Source of the DNA: Massilia terrae
GTDB taxonomy: Bacteria; Pseudomonadota; Gammaproteobacteria; Burkholderiales; Burkholderiaceae_D
DNA length: 64,000 bases
NCBI RefSeq assembly: GCF_024753145.1
Contig: NZ_JANUGU010000001.1
Span: 1,488,001 to 1,552,000 of the forward strand
Direction of reading: 5' to 3'
The notes below the pieces were generated by a model. The model did no database searches. It was not told the DNA's origin and was given only the letters and a program-made list of their open reading frames with translations. Positions 24,718 to 32,483 of this stretch are shown piece after piece. The first letter of the stretch is position 1; each line of letters opens with the position of its first letter. A program made the position numbers and the translations under genes.

Positions 24718-25104
24718 GTGAAATCGTTCCTGCGCATCCTGATCGTCTGGCTGGTGCTGCTGGCGGTGCCCTTCGCGGGCTTCGCTCAAGCGGCCACGTC
24801 GTGCTGCCCGCCCGGCGGCGCGCATGCGATGCAGCAAACGCGGGCTGAGATGCATCACCACGATGGCGCCGGGCACCACGCCTGCGCCGGCCATCACGGC
24901 ACGCAAGATCACACGAGCAAGCACGACGCCAAATGCGCCAATTGCGCCGCCTGCTGCACGGGCGCGATGCTGGCCCCGCTCGCCTTCGCGCCGCCGGCCG
25001 TGACGCCGCCGCCGTCCACCCACGCCATCGCCTTCGACATCGGCCACGTGCCGACCGTCGACCTCGACCATCCTGAACGACCTCCCCGGTTCGCGCGCGC
25101 CTGA
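24718..25104 (+). CDS. CopL-like His/Cys-rich exported metal-binding protein
   Basis: 128 aa, GTG start nine bases after the CDF stop. A signal peptide (FLRILIVWLVLLAVPFAGFA, then QA) is followed by a metal-ligand-dense stretch: SCCPPGG, EMHHHDGAGHHACAGHHG, HDAKCANCAACC. The tail is Pro-rich. CopL-type leader proteins in copper operons sense or buffer copper and are required for induction of downstream copA/copB homologues in Xanthomonas. Placement directly before a TolC lipoprotein and a multicopper oxidase supports a copper role. Confidence 0.78.
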   Translation: MKSFLRILIVWLVLLAVPFAGFAQAATSCCPPGGAHAMQQTRAEMHHHDGAGHHACAGHHGTQDHTSKHDAKCANCAACCTGAMLAPLAFAPPAVTPPPSTHAIAFDIGHVPTVDLDHPERPPRFARA

Positions 25105-25159
25105 TCCACGTTCCGGCCGCCCGTGCGGCCGGCCAGCACGCATTCGAACCGAGAAGCAC

Positions 25160-26533
25160 ATGATCTCTATTTTCCTCGCACGGCGCACAATGTGCGTCCT
25201 CGTGGCCGCCGCACTGGCGGGCTGCGCCAGCGTCGCACCCGACCACGGCTTCGGCGACGTCGAGCGCCAGGCACAAGCGCGCACCGGCTACGCGCCCCGG
25301 CTCGCGCAGAACGATGACGCCAAGCGCGACATCGCCGAGACCGTCTCCAAACTGCTGCAGCAGCCCCTGTCCGTCAACGACGCCGTCCGCATCGCCGTCA
25401 TCAACAACCCCGGCTTGCAGGCCAGCTTTTGGGACGTCGGCATCGCCCAGGCCGACCTGGCCCAGGCCGGCCGCCTGCCGAATCCCGCGCTCGACTTCAA
25501 GCGCGTGAACGCGGGCGGCGGCGTCGGCATCGAACGGACCTTCACTGTGAACCTGATCGGCGCACTGACCATGCCGCTGGCCTCGCGGCTGGAGAGCCGG
25601 CGCTTCCAGCAAGTCAAGCTGGCCGTGGGCGCCGAGATCGAACGCAAGGTCGCGGAGACCCGCCGCGCCTGGTACGAAGCGGTCGCGGCCGAGCAGAGCG
25701 TCGAGTACGCAAAGCAAGTCGAACAGGCCGCCGACGCCAGCGCCGAGTTGTCCGAACGCATGGTCAAGGCCGGCAATGCAAGCAAGCTCGACTTAGCCCG
25801 CGAACAGGCCTTCCACGCCGAATCCAGCGCCGCCCTCGCCCGCACCGAACGTGAAGCCCGCGCCACGCGCGAGAAGCTGGCGCGCCTGCTAGGCCTGGCC
25901 TCAAGCCGGTTCCAACTGCCCGAGCGCCTGCCCGGGCTGCCCTCATCCACCGCCGAGCTGGCCGATATCGAACGCATCGCGCTCGACCAGCGCCTCGACG
26001 TGCAGGCTGCCAGATCCGATGCCGAAGCCACCGCCGCCAACCTCGGCCTGACCCGCACCACCCGCTTCATCAACGTGCTCGACCTCGGCTACGTGCGCAA
26101 CACCGGCGCCAACGAGCCGGCCGGGCGCGGCTACGAAGTCACGCTCGAACTGCCGCTGTTCGACTGGGGCGGCGCGCGGGTGGCAAGGGCCGAGGCGGTC
26201 TACATGCAGTCGGTGAACAAGGTCGCGCAAACCGCCGTGGACGCCCGCAGCGAGGCCCGTGAGGCCTACGCCAACTACCAATCGTCCTATGTGCTGGCGA
26301 AGCGCTACCGCGATGAGGTGATCCCGCTGCGCAAGAAAATCTCGCAGGAAGTCCTGCTGCGCTACAACGGCATGCTCGCCTCCACCTTCGAGCTGCTGGC
26401 CGATGCCCGCGAGCAGGCCAGCGCCGTCAACGCCTACATCGACGCCCAGAAGGAATACTGGATCGCCCACGCGACGCTGGAAGCGGCGCTCGGCACGCGC
26501 GTCGCCAACCCGAACCAAGGAGCACAACAATGA
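25160..26533 (+). CDS. TolC-family outer-membrane efflux lipoprotein
   Basis: 457 aa. Signal peptide with lipobox (VAAALAGC, Cys at about 22), so the mature protein is acylated. Two outer-membrane-efflux repeats with long helical coiled coils: LSVNDAVRIAVINNPGLQA starts the first and ELADIERIALDQRLDVQAARS the second. TolC-like proteins form the outer-membrane duct of tripartite pumps. No RND or MFP partner is adjacent, so the partner is elsewhere, or this one works with the copper oxidase as in other betaproteobacterial copper operons. The stop overlaps the next start (ATGA). Confidence 0.9.
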   Translation: MISIFLARRTMCVLVAAALAGCASVAPDHGFGDVERQAQARTGYAPRLAQNDDAKRDIAETVSKLLQQPLSVNDAVRIAVINNPGLQASFWDVGIAQADLAQAGRLPNPALDFKRVNAGGGVGIERTFTVNLIGALTMPLASRLESRRFQQVKLAVGAEIERKVAETRRAWYEAVAAEQSVEYAKQVEQAADASAELSERMVKAGNASKLDLAREQAFHAESSAALARTEREARATREKLARLLGLASSRFQLPERLPGLPSSTAELADIERIALDQRLDVQAARSDAEATAANLGLTRTTRFINVLDLGYVRNTGANEPAGRGYEVTLELPLFDWGGARVARAEAVYMQSVNKVAQTAVDARSEAREAYANYQSSYVLAKRYRDEVIPLRKKISQEVLLRYNGMLASTFELLADAREQASAVNAYIDAQKEYWIAHATLEAALGTRVANPNQGAQQ

Positions 26534-27903
26534 CATCGCGCAGATCGTTCCTGACCGGCGCCGGCGCCGCCATGGTTGGCGCGTCCGTGGTCAGCAAAGT
26601 GGGCGCGGCCTCGCTGCCGGAAGCGCCTGTCCAATCGTCAGCCGCCACCGTGCCGCCACCGGCGCCATCCACCGGCCGCCCGTTCAACCCGGTGGTCACG
26701 CTCAACGGCTGGAGCCTGCCGTGGCGCATGAAGGATGGCGTCAAGGAATTCCACCTCGTCGCCGAACCCGTGGTGCGCGAGCTCGCGCCCGGCATGAAGG
26801 CCCACCTGTGGGGCTACAACGGCCAGAGCCCGGGCCCGACCATCGAAGTGGTCGAAGGCGACCGCGTGCGCATCTTTGTCACCAACAAGCTGCCGGAGCA
26901 GACCAGCGTGCACTGGCACGGCCAGATCCTGCCCTCGGGCATGGATGGCGTGACCGGCCTGTCGCAGCCCGGCATCATGCCGGGCAAGACCTGGGTCTAC
27001 GAATTCGTCGCCAAACACGCGGGCACCTTCATGTATCACCCGCACGCCGACGAAATGAACCAGATGGCGATGGGCATGATGGGCTTCTGGGTGACGCACC
27101 CGAAAGACCCGCGCCAGCATGCGGTGGACCGCGATTTCGTGATGCTGCTGAATGCCTACGACATCGATCCCGGCAGCTACACGCCGCGCACCAACACGAT
27201 GCTCGACTTTAACCTGTGGACCTTCAACAGCCGCGTCTACCCGGGCATCGATCCGCTGGTCGTGCGCAAGGACGAACGTGTGCGCATCCGCGTCGGCAAC
27301 CTGACCATGACCAACCATCCGATCCACCTGCACGGCCACCGTTTCGAAGTCACCGGGACCGATGGCGGCTGGATTCCGCCCACCGCGCGCTGGCCGGAGG
27401 TGACCACCGACGTCGCCGTCGGCCAGATGCGGGCCATCGAGTTCATCGCCGACAATCCGGGCGACTGGACATTCCACTGCCACAAGTCGCATCACACCAT
27501 GAACGCGATGGGCCACCAGGTGCCGAACCTGATCGGCGTCGACCACAGCGGCGTCGCCGAGAAGATCAACGACCTGATTCCCGGCTACATGGTGATGGGC
27601 GACAAGGGCGGCTCGATGGGCGGCATGCAGATGCCGCTCCCCGAGAACACGCTGCCGATGATGGCCGGGCGCGGTCCGTTCGGAAACGTCGAAATGGGCG
27701 GGATGTTCACCGTGATGAAGGTGCGCGAGGGACTGGCGCGTGGCGACTTCAAGGATCCGGGCTGGTACGCGAATCCGCCCGGCACGCTCGCGCGCGAGTG
27801 GATCGGCGATCTGCCGCAAGCCGCGCAGGCCCCGGCCACGCCCGCCGCGCCGGGCGATGCCGCCCTCACGGTGCGCAAGCCGAGCGGGCACAGCGGGCAC
27901 TGA
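26530..27903 (+). CDS. Tat-exported multicopper oxidase (copper-tolerance type)
   Basis: 457 aa. Twin-arginine signal (TSRRSFLTGAGAAMVG) directs folded, copper-loaded export. Cupredoxin ligand motifs are complete: HWHG (about 133), MYHPHADEM, HPIHLHGHRF and FHCHKSHH with a Met four residues on, giving one type 1 and a trinuclear centre. A Met/Gly-rich insertion (MVMGDKGGSMGGMQMPLP) resembles the Met-rich regions that bind Cu(I) in CueO/CopA oxidases. It probably oxidises periplasmic Cu(I) to the less toxic Cu(II). Translationally coupled to the TolC lipoprotein. Confidence 0.92.
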   Translation: MTSRRSFLTGAGAAMVGASVVSKVGAASLPEAPVQSSAATVPPPAPSTGRPFNPVVTLNGWSLPWRMKDGVKEFHLVAEPVVRELAPGMKAHLWGYNGQSPGPTIEVVEGDRVRIFVTNKLPEQTSVHWHGQILPSGMDGVTGLSQPGIMPGKTWVYEFVAKHAGTFMYHPHADEMNQMAMGMMGFWVTHPKDPRQHAVDRDFVMLLNAYDIDPGSYTPRTNTMLDFNLWTFNSRVYPGIDPLVVRKDERVRIRVGNLTMTNHPIHLHGHRFEVTGTDGGWIPPTARWPEVTTDVAVGQMRAIEFIADNPGDWTFHCHKSHHTMNAMGHQVPNLIGVDHSGVAEKINDLIPGYMVMGDKGGSMGGMQMPLPENTLPMMAGRGPFGNVEMGGMFTVMKVREGLARGDFKDPGWYANPPGTLAREWIGDLPQAAQAPATPAAPGDAALTVRKPSGHSGH

Positions 27904-27906
27904 GGG

Positions 27907-28206
27907 CTACGGGAGCTCGGGCAGGTGGCCGCTTAACTGCTCCGCGAACTTTTCCGCCGCGATGGACAGCTGTCTTCCCTTGAGCTGTCCGAGCACTACC
28001 TTCAAGGGATCGAGATCCTGCGCGCTGACCGGAACGGCGCGCAGGCGCTCGTCCGCGCGCGGCACGCCATTGAAGGGCAGGAAGGTGACCGCCGGTTCGC
28101 GCAGGACAAAGTTGCGCAGGAATTCGAGCGAGCCGGACTCGACGGCAATCTGCGCTTCGATCCGGTGCCGGTAGACTGCCTCGTCGAGATGGAACTGCCG
28201 AAAAGC
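27907..28206 (-). pseudogene. C-terminal remnant of a LysR-type transcriptional regulator
   Basis: About 100 residues read on the reverse strand (FHLDEAVYRHRIEAQIAVES, LEFLRNFVLREPAVTFLP, LKVVLGQLKGRQLSIAAEKF) match the last part of a LysR substrate-binding domain, ending at a natural stop. Upstream the frame leaves the family and runs into REP-like palindromes at 28234-28350; no helix-turn-helix or start codon belongs to it. It is best read as a decayed gene whose 5' two thirds were lost, with REP elements at the break. Confidence 0.65.
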
Positions 28207-28233
28207 CCGCCGAAGGACGCAGAGCGGCACACG

Positions 28234-28350
28234 AAATGGGGTTCCCGCCTGCGCGGGAAGTCGTTTCCGGCAGTGCCGGTAGCGACGAATGAACAACGTT
28301 AGCGCTCGCCCCGGAGTTCGTCGTTCCCGCGCAGGCGGGAACCCCATTTC
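28234..28350 (+). repeat. Composite REP-like repeat pair
   Basis: AAATGGGGTTCCCGCCTGCG, CGGGAAGTCG, TTTCCGGCAGTGCCGG and TAGCGACG (28234-28288) form two hairpins. An inverted single unit CGTCGTTCCCGCGCAGGCGG then GAACCCCATTT follows at 28319-28350. The first part is the reverse complement of the composite unit at 10811-10864. Confidence 0.75.
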
Positions 28351-28410
28351 CGACGCACCACCACATGCTCCGCCATTGCCGTACACTAAATGTTTTTGCG
28401 CACCGAATTT

Positions 28411-28989
28411 ATGGACCAGTACCTCGCCGCCAGCAAATACATCGACTTCGACCATCCTGAGGTAACGGCGCTCGCCCGCGACCTGGCGTCGCGCGCTTCG
28501 TCGGAGGCCGATCTGGTCCGCGCCTGCTTCGAATTCGTCCGCGACGAAATCCGCCACAGCTCGGATTTCAAACTGAACCCGGTCACCTGCAAGGCGTCCG
28601 ACGTATTGCGTTTCAAGACCGGCTACTGCTACGCCAAGAGCCACCTGCTCGCCGCCCTGCTGCGCGCCAACGGCATTCCAGCCGGCCTATGCTACCAGCG
28701 CCTCTCGCTCGCCGGCGACGGCGCGCCTTTCTGCCTGCACGGCCTGAACGCCGCCTGGCTCAAGGATTTCGGCTGGTATCGCGTCGATGCGCGGGGCAAC
28801 AAGCCTGGCGTCGACGCGCAGTTCCAGCCGCCGCGCGAGGCGCTGGCTTTCGCGACCGATGCGCCAGGCGAGCGGGACCTCCCAGAAATCTGGGCCGAAC
28901 CGCTCGCGCTCATCGTCGACGCGCTCGAACGCTACGACAGCTACGACCAGGTGCTGGCCAAGCTGCCGGACATCGAACTGGCCAACTAA
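28411..28989 (+). CDS. Transglutaminase-like cysteine protein
   Basis: 192 aa, cytoplasmic. The transglutaminase-core triad is visible: Cys in [20 protein letters not shown], His in [10 protein letters not shown], Asp in [17 protein letters not shown]. It probably hydrolyses or transfers on amide bonds, as in other bacterial transglutaminase-like hydrolases; the target is unknown. ATG 28411 (MDQYLAAS) matches the usual family N terminus; an ATG seven codons earlier (28390) lies next to a TACACT -10-like box. Its TAA overlaps the reverse-strand copA stop, so the two genes converge with shared stop bases. Confidence 0.8.
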   Translation: MDQYLAASKYIDFDHPEVTALARDLASRASSEADLVRACFEFVRDEIRHSSDFKLNPVTCKASDVLRFKTGYCYAKSHLLAALLRANGIPAGLCYQRLSLAGDGAPFCLHGLNAAWLKDFGWYRVDARGNKPGVDAQFQPPREALAFATDAPGERDLPEIWAEPLALIVDALERYDSYDQVLAKLPDIELAN

Positions 28990-31424
28990 GCCTTGCGGTT
29001 GAGCACCGGATAGCCGGCCTCGTCGATCGCCTCCGCGATCTCGTCCAGATCCGCGCGGCTGTCGACGCGCACCTTCTTGCTGGCCAGGTCGATATCGACC
29101 TTTGCGCCCTGGTCCACCGATTGCACCGATTTGGTCACGCGGCTCACGCAATGGCCGCAAGTCATGCCGTCTACCGTCAATTCATACATCGTTTTTTCTC
29201 CAGTTGCAGTTGAAATAGTTTGCGCGGCCGGTGCCGGCTTCCAGCGCCGCAGCAGCAAGGCATTGCTGACCACGCTGACCGAGCTGAGCGCCATCGCGGC
29301 GCCGGCGATCACCGGGTTGAGCATGCCGAGCGCCGCAAGCGGAATGCCGATCACGTTGTACACGAAGGCCCACGCGAGGTTCTGCCGGATCTTGCGATAG
29401 GTCCGATGCGAGACCTCGATCGCATCCGCCACCAGCGCCGGGTCGCCGCGCATCAGCGTGATGCCGGCCGTGTGCATCGCCACGTCCGTGCCGCTGGCCA
29501 TCGCGATGCCGACGTCGGCCGCAGCCAGGGCGGGCGCGTCGTTGATGCCGTCGCCGACCATCGCCACCTTTTTACCCGAGGCCATCGCTTTCGAGACGGC
29601 CTGCGCCTTGTCACCCGGCAGCACCTCGGCGACGACCTCGCGGATGCCCAGCGCGGCAGCGACGGCGCGCGCGCTCCCCCAGTTGTCGCCGGTCAGCATC
29701 ATCGATTCGATCCCCATGCCGGCCAGCCGCGCCACCGCCGCCGCGGCCGAAGCCTTGGGCTTGTCGCCGAATGCGATCAGGCCATCGACATGGATCCCGC
29801 TGCCATCTTTCGCTGCGAGCCAGGACACGGTGCGGCCCGCCTCCTCGTGCTTGACGGCAGCCGGGAGCAGCGCTTCGACCGGGGCGCCAAGCTCGCGCAT
29901 CAGCCGCAGGTTGCCCAGGTACAGTGTCTTGCCGTCCGACTCCGCTTGCACACCACGGCCCGCCAATGCGGCGGCCTTACTCGCGGCGGGAAGTGCCAGC
30001 CCGCGTTCCTGCGCGGCCGCAGCCACCGCCTTGGCCAGGGGATGCTCGCTATATTGCTGCACGGCCCAGGCGCGCTGCAGGATGGCCTGCGCATCTTCGC
30101 CCTCCACGGCCACCACTTGTGGCTTGCCTTCGGTCAGCGTGCCGGTCTTGTCGAACACCACCAGCTGGACGGCGTGCGCGGTTTCGAGCGCTTCCGCATC
30201 CTTGATCAGGATGCCGTAGCGCGCCGCCGTGCCGGTGCCGACCATGATCGAGGTCGGCGTCGCCAGGCCCAGTGCGCAGGGGCAGGCGATCACTTGCACC
30301 GCGACCGCATTCAGCAGCGCCTGCTGCCAGTCGCCGGTCGACAGGCCCCAACCAATCAATGTCCCCAGCGAAGCGAGCAGGACGGCCGGAACGAATACCG
30401 CGCTGACCTTGTCCACCAAGCGCTGGATCGGCGCCTTGACGGCCTGCGCGTCCTCGACCAGCCGGATGATGTGTGACAGCATCGACTCCGCGCCGACGGC
30501 GGTCGCCTGCACTAGCAACATGCCTTCGCCATTGACCGCGCCGCCGGTAACCTTGTCGCCAGGCTGTTTCGCCACCGGCAGGCTTTCGCCCGTCAACAGG
30601 GATTCGTCGAGGTGGCTGCTGCCTTCGATCACTTGGCCGTCGGCGGGCACGCGGGCGCCGGGCCTCACCACCAGCAGATCGCCCTTGCGCAATTGATCCA
30701 GCGGCAGGGTCACGTCGCCCGTGGGCCGGCGCACCGTCGCTTCAGTGGCGCGCAGGGATTCCAGCGCGCGGATCGACTCGACGGTCTGGCGCTTGGCGCG
30801 GCCTTCCAGCCATTTGCCAAGCAGGACCAAGGTGATGACCACGGCCGACGATTCGAAATACAGGTCGCCCATGCCGTCGCCATTGCCGCTCGCCAGCAGG
30901 TACAGCGACAGCCCGTAGGCCGCGCTGGTGCCGATGGCGACCAGCAGGTCCATATTGCCGCTGAACGCACGCAGGGCCTTCCAGCCGGCGCGGTAGAAGC
31001 GCGCGCCGAGCCAGAACTGCACCGGCGTGGCCAGTGCCAGCTGCAGCCAGCCGGGCAGCATCCATTCCACGCCGAACAGGCCCGTGATCATCGGCAGCAC
31101 CAGCGGCAAGCTGAACGCCGCGGACGCCGCCACCGGCCACCACGAGGGCGCGCGCGACACGGGCGCCGGCGGGGCCGGCCGGTTTCGGTCCAGTGGCGCC
31201 GCCTCGTAGCCGGCCTTGTCGACCGCGGCCACGATGGCCTGCGGGTCGACGCCCGGTGCGGCGTGCACGGCAGCCTGCTCGGTTGCGAGGTTCACGGCGG
31301 CATCGGCCACGCCGGGCACGGCCTTGATCGCCTTCTCCACCCGGGCCACGCACGACGCACAGGTCATGCCGGCGATGCTGAAGTCCAGCTCGACGCTGTC
31401 CGCCTGCTTGCCAAGGTCTTGCAT
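28986..31424 (-). CDS. copA: Cu(I) P-type ATPase CopA fused to a C-terminal CopZ-like chaperone domain
   Basis: 812 aa. N-terminal HMA domain with GMTCASC (Cys 22 and 25), eight TM helices, CPC in [13 protein letters not shown] (TM6), phosphorylation site [17 protein letters not shown], and the PIB-1 motifs YN in TM7 and [12 protein letters not shown] in TM8 that define Cu(I)/Ag(I) export. Unlike usual CopA, which ends soon after TM8, a linker ([17 protein letters not shown]) leads into a second full HMA domain (residues 746-812, GMTCGHC). The linker DNA holds a ribosome site and ATG, suggesting a former separate copZ. The start ATG 31424 follows GGAG; a GTG four codons earlier overlaps that site. 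A MerR-type promoter lies upstream. Confidence 0.94.
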   Translation of the reverse strand: MQDLGKQADSVELDFSIAGMTCASCVARVEKAIKAVPGVADAAVNLATEQAAVHAAPGVDPQAIVAAVDKAGYEAAPLDRNRPAPPAPVSRAPSWWPVAASAAFSLPLVLPMITGLFGVEWMLPGWLQLALATPVQFWLGARFYRAGWKALRAFSGNMDLLVAIGTSAAYGLSLYLLASGNGDGMGDLYFESSAVVITLVLLGKWLEGRAKRQTVESIRALESLRATEATVRRPTGDVTLPLDQLRKGDLLVVRPGARVPADGQVIEGSSHLDESLLTGESLPVAKQPGDKVTGGAVNGEGMLLVQATAVGAESMLSHIIRLVEDAQAVKAPIQRLVDKVSAVFVPAVLLASLGTLIGWGLSTGDWQQALLNAVAVQVIACPCALGLATPTSIMVGTGTAARYGILIKDAEALETAHAVQLVVFDKTGTLTEGKPQVVAVEGEDAQAILQRAWAVQQYSEHPLAKAVAAAAQERGLALPAASKAAALAGRGVQAESDGKTLYLGNLRLMRELGAPVEALLPAAVKHEEAGRTVSWLAAKDGSGIHVDGLIAFGDKPKASAAAAVARLAGMGIESMMLTGDNWGSARAVAAALGIREVVAEVLPGDKAQAVSKAMASGKKVAMVGDGINDAPALAAADVGIAMASGTDVAMHTAGITLMRGDPALVADAIEVSHRTYRKIRQNLAWAFVYNVIGIPLAALGMLNPVIAGAAMALSSVSVVSNALLLRRWKPAPAAQTISTATGEKTMYELTVDGMTCGHCVSRVTKSVQSVDQGAKVDIDLASKKVRVDSRADLDEIAEAIDEAGYPVLNRKA
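29187..29201 (-). promoter_or_regulatory. Internal ribosome-binding site and ATG inside copA, possible free CopZ start
   Basis: On the reverse strand GGAG (29201-29198), eight bases and ATG (29189-29187) form a well-spaced start in frame with copA. Translation from here to the stop at 28986 gives a 67-aa protein beginning [14 protein letters not shown], the normal size and sequence type of a free copper chaperone CopZ. Confidence 0.6.
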
Positions 31425-31451
31425 GCCTATCTCCACTTTTCCAATGGATAC

Positions 31452-31482
31452 AGGATAAACCTTACCTGCGTGGGAAGGTCAA
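31452..31482 (-). promoter_or_regulatory. MerR-type (CueR-like) copper-responsive promoter of copA
   Basis: Reverse strand: -35 TTGACC (31482-31477) and -10 TATCCT (31457-31452) are separated by 19 bp, the long spacer typical of MerR-family activation. The spacer carries the dyad ACCTTCCC / GGTAAGGT (31479-31472, 31466-31459), as in the Escherichia coli copA promoter bound by CueR. The element overlaps the stop codon of the upstream tssG gene. No cueR gene is in the window. Confidence 0.88.
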
Positions 31483-32483
31483 GCCTTGTCGATATTGGCG
31501 AGGGGACGGATCACGTAACGCATGTCGCTGCGGTCGCGCGAAGGATCGCTGCCTGCGAGGAAACCGTCGCGCCCGAGGCGGCCAGGCCCGGCCAGCACGG
31601 CTGTCGTGACAGCTTCCGCTTGCAGGACCAGCACGACCTCATAGCCCAGCATCGGTTCGGCGACCAGGCCGAGCATATCGGCCAGTGCGCGGGCCGCCGG
31701 CTGGCCGGGCAGGAACTCCTCGTAACGATCGCGTGCGAGCGGCCCGATCGACAAGCGCACGCGCAGGTCCGGCCGCCAGCTGCGCGCGCCGGCGACCGCA
31801 TTGTCGCCCAGCGCGGCGTTGGCGAGGCCTAGCGCGGTCTGCTCCGGCGGCGCCATCGTGTCCCAGTGGTCGACCATTTCCTGCACCTGCACCGGCACAT
31901 CGAAAAAGCCGGACAGGATGCGGCCCAGCGCGATCGACGATAGAGGCCGTTGCTGCAACAGGCCCGCGTACCGCGCGATCGCATCCGCCGGCACCGCGCC
32001 GCCTCCGTACCCGGCCAGCGCAAGCAGCATGGGACGGTAGTCGTCGCTGCCCTGTTCCACCAGATGTTCGATCCGGTACTTGCGCCACGCAAGGTAGAAC
32101 AGGGCGAGCATGCGGTTGGTCAGCAGGTCGAGGAAGGCGCGCGGTGACTCGTCGTGCTCGTCGTGCAGCCAGGCGGCGATGTGTTCGGTGACGTGCGCGG
32201 GCAAGGCGCCCTGGGCGCCGAGCATGCCCATGAAGGCGGGCGTAAGCACGAACTGCCGCGAGTCCGGGTCCAGCCGCAGCGCCTCGATCTCGCTCGCCGG
32301 AAAAGCCAGCGACAGGCTGTTTCGGAACCGCAGGTGTGCGGCCAGCGCCTCGTCCTGCCGGACACCCTGCTCCGCGAGCCATTGCAGCGCGAGCCGCACG
32401 GCCTGGAAGAAACCGAAGCGTTGCGGGTCGGCCAGCAGGCGGGCAATCACGCTCTGGTCTGTTCTGCTGTGCGCGGCTGGCAT
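31479..32483 (-). CDS. tssG: Type VI secretion baseplate subunit TssG
   Basis: 334 aa, soluble. Family landmarks are the N-terminal LLADPQRFGFFQAVRLALQW, LRFRNSLSLAFPASEIEAL, the PAFMGMLGAQGALPAHVTEH motif, and YRPMLLALAGYGG. TssG joins TssF and TssK in the wedge of the T6SS baseplate. The start overlaps the end of tssF by 37 bases. No further tss gene lies downstream: copA and its promoter follow immediately. Confidence 0.93.
   Translation of the reverse strand: MPAAHSRTDQSVIARLLADPQRFGFFQAVRLALQWLAEQGVRQDEALAAHLRFRNSLSLAFPASEIEALRLDPDSRQFVLTPAFMGMLGAQGALPAHVTEHIAAWLHDEHDESPRAFLDLLTNRMLALFYLAWRKYRIEHLVEQGSDDYRPMLLALAGYGGGAVPADAIARYAGLLQQRPLSSIALGRILSGFFDVPVQVQEMVDHWDTMAPPEQTALGLANAALGDNAVAGARSWRPDLRVRLSIGPLARDRYEEFLPGQPAARALADMLGLVAEPMLGYEVVLVLQAEAVTTAVLAGPGRLGRDGFLAGSDPSRDRSDMRYVIRPLANIDKA

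Noticed and set aside
28986..29189. Annotating copZ as a fully separate gene
   Set aside because: There is no stop codon between copA and this segment; it is reported as a fused domain with a possible internal start instead.
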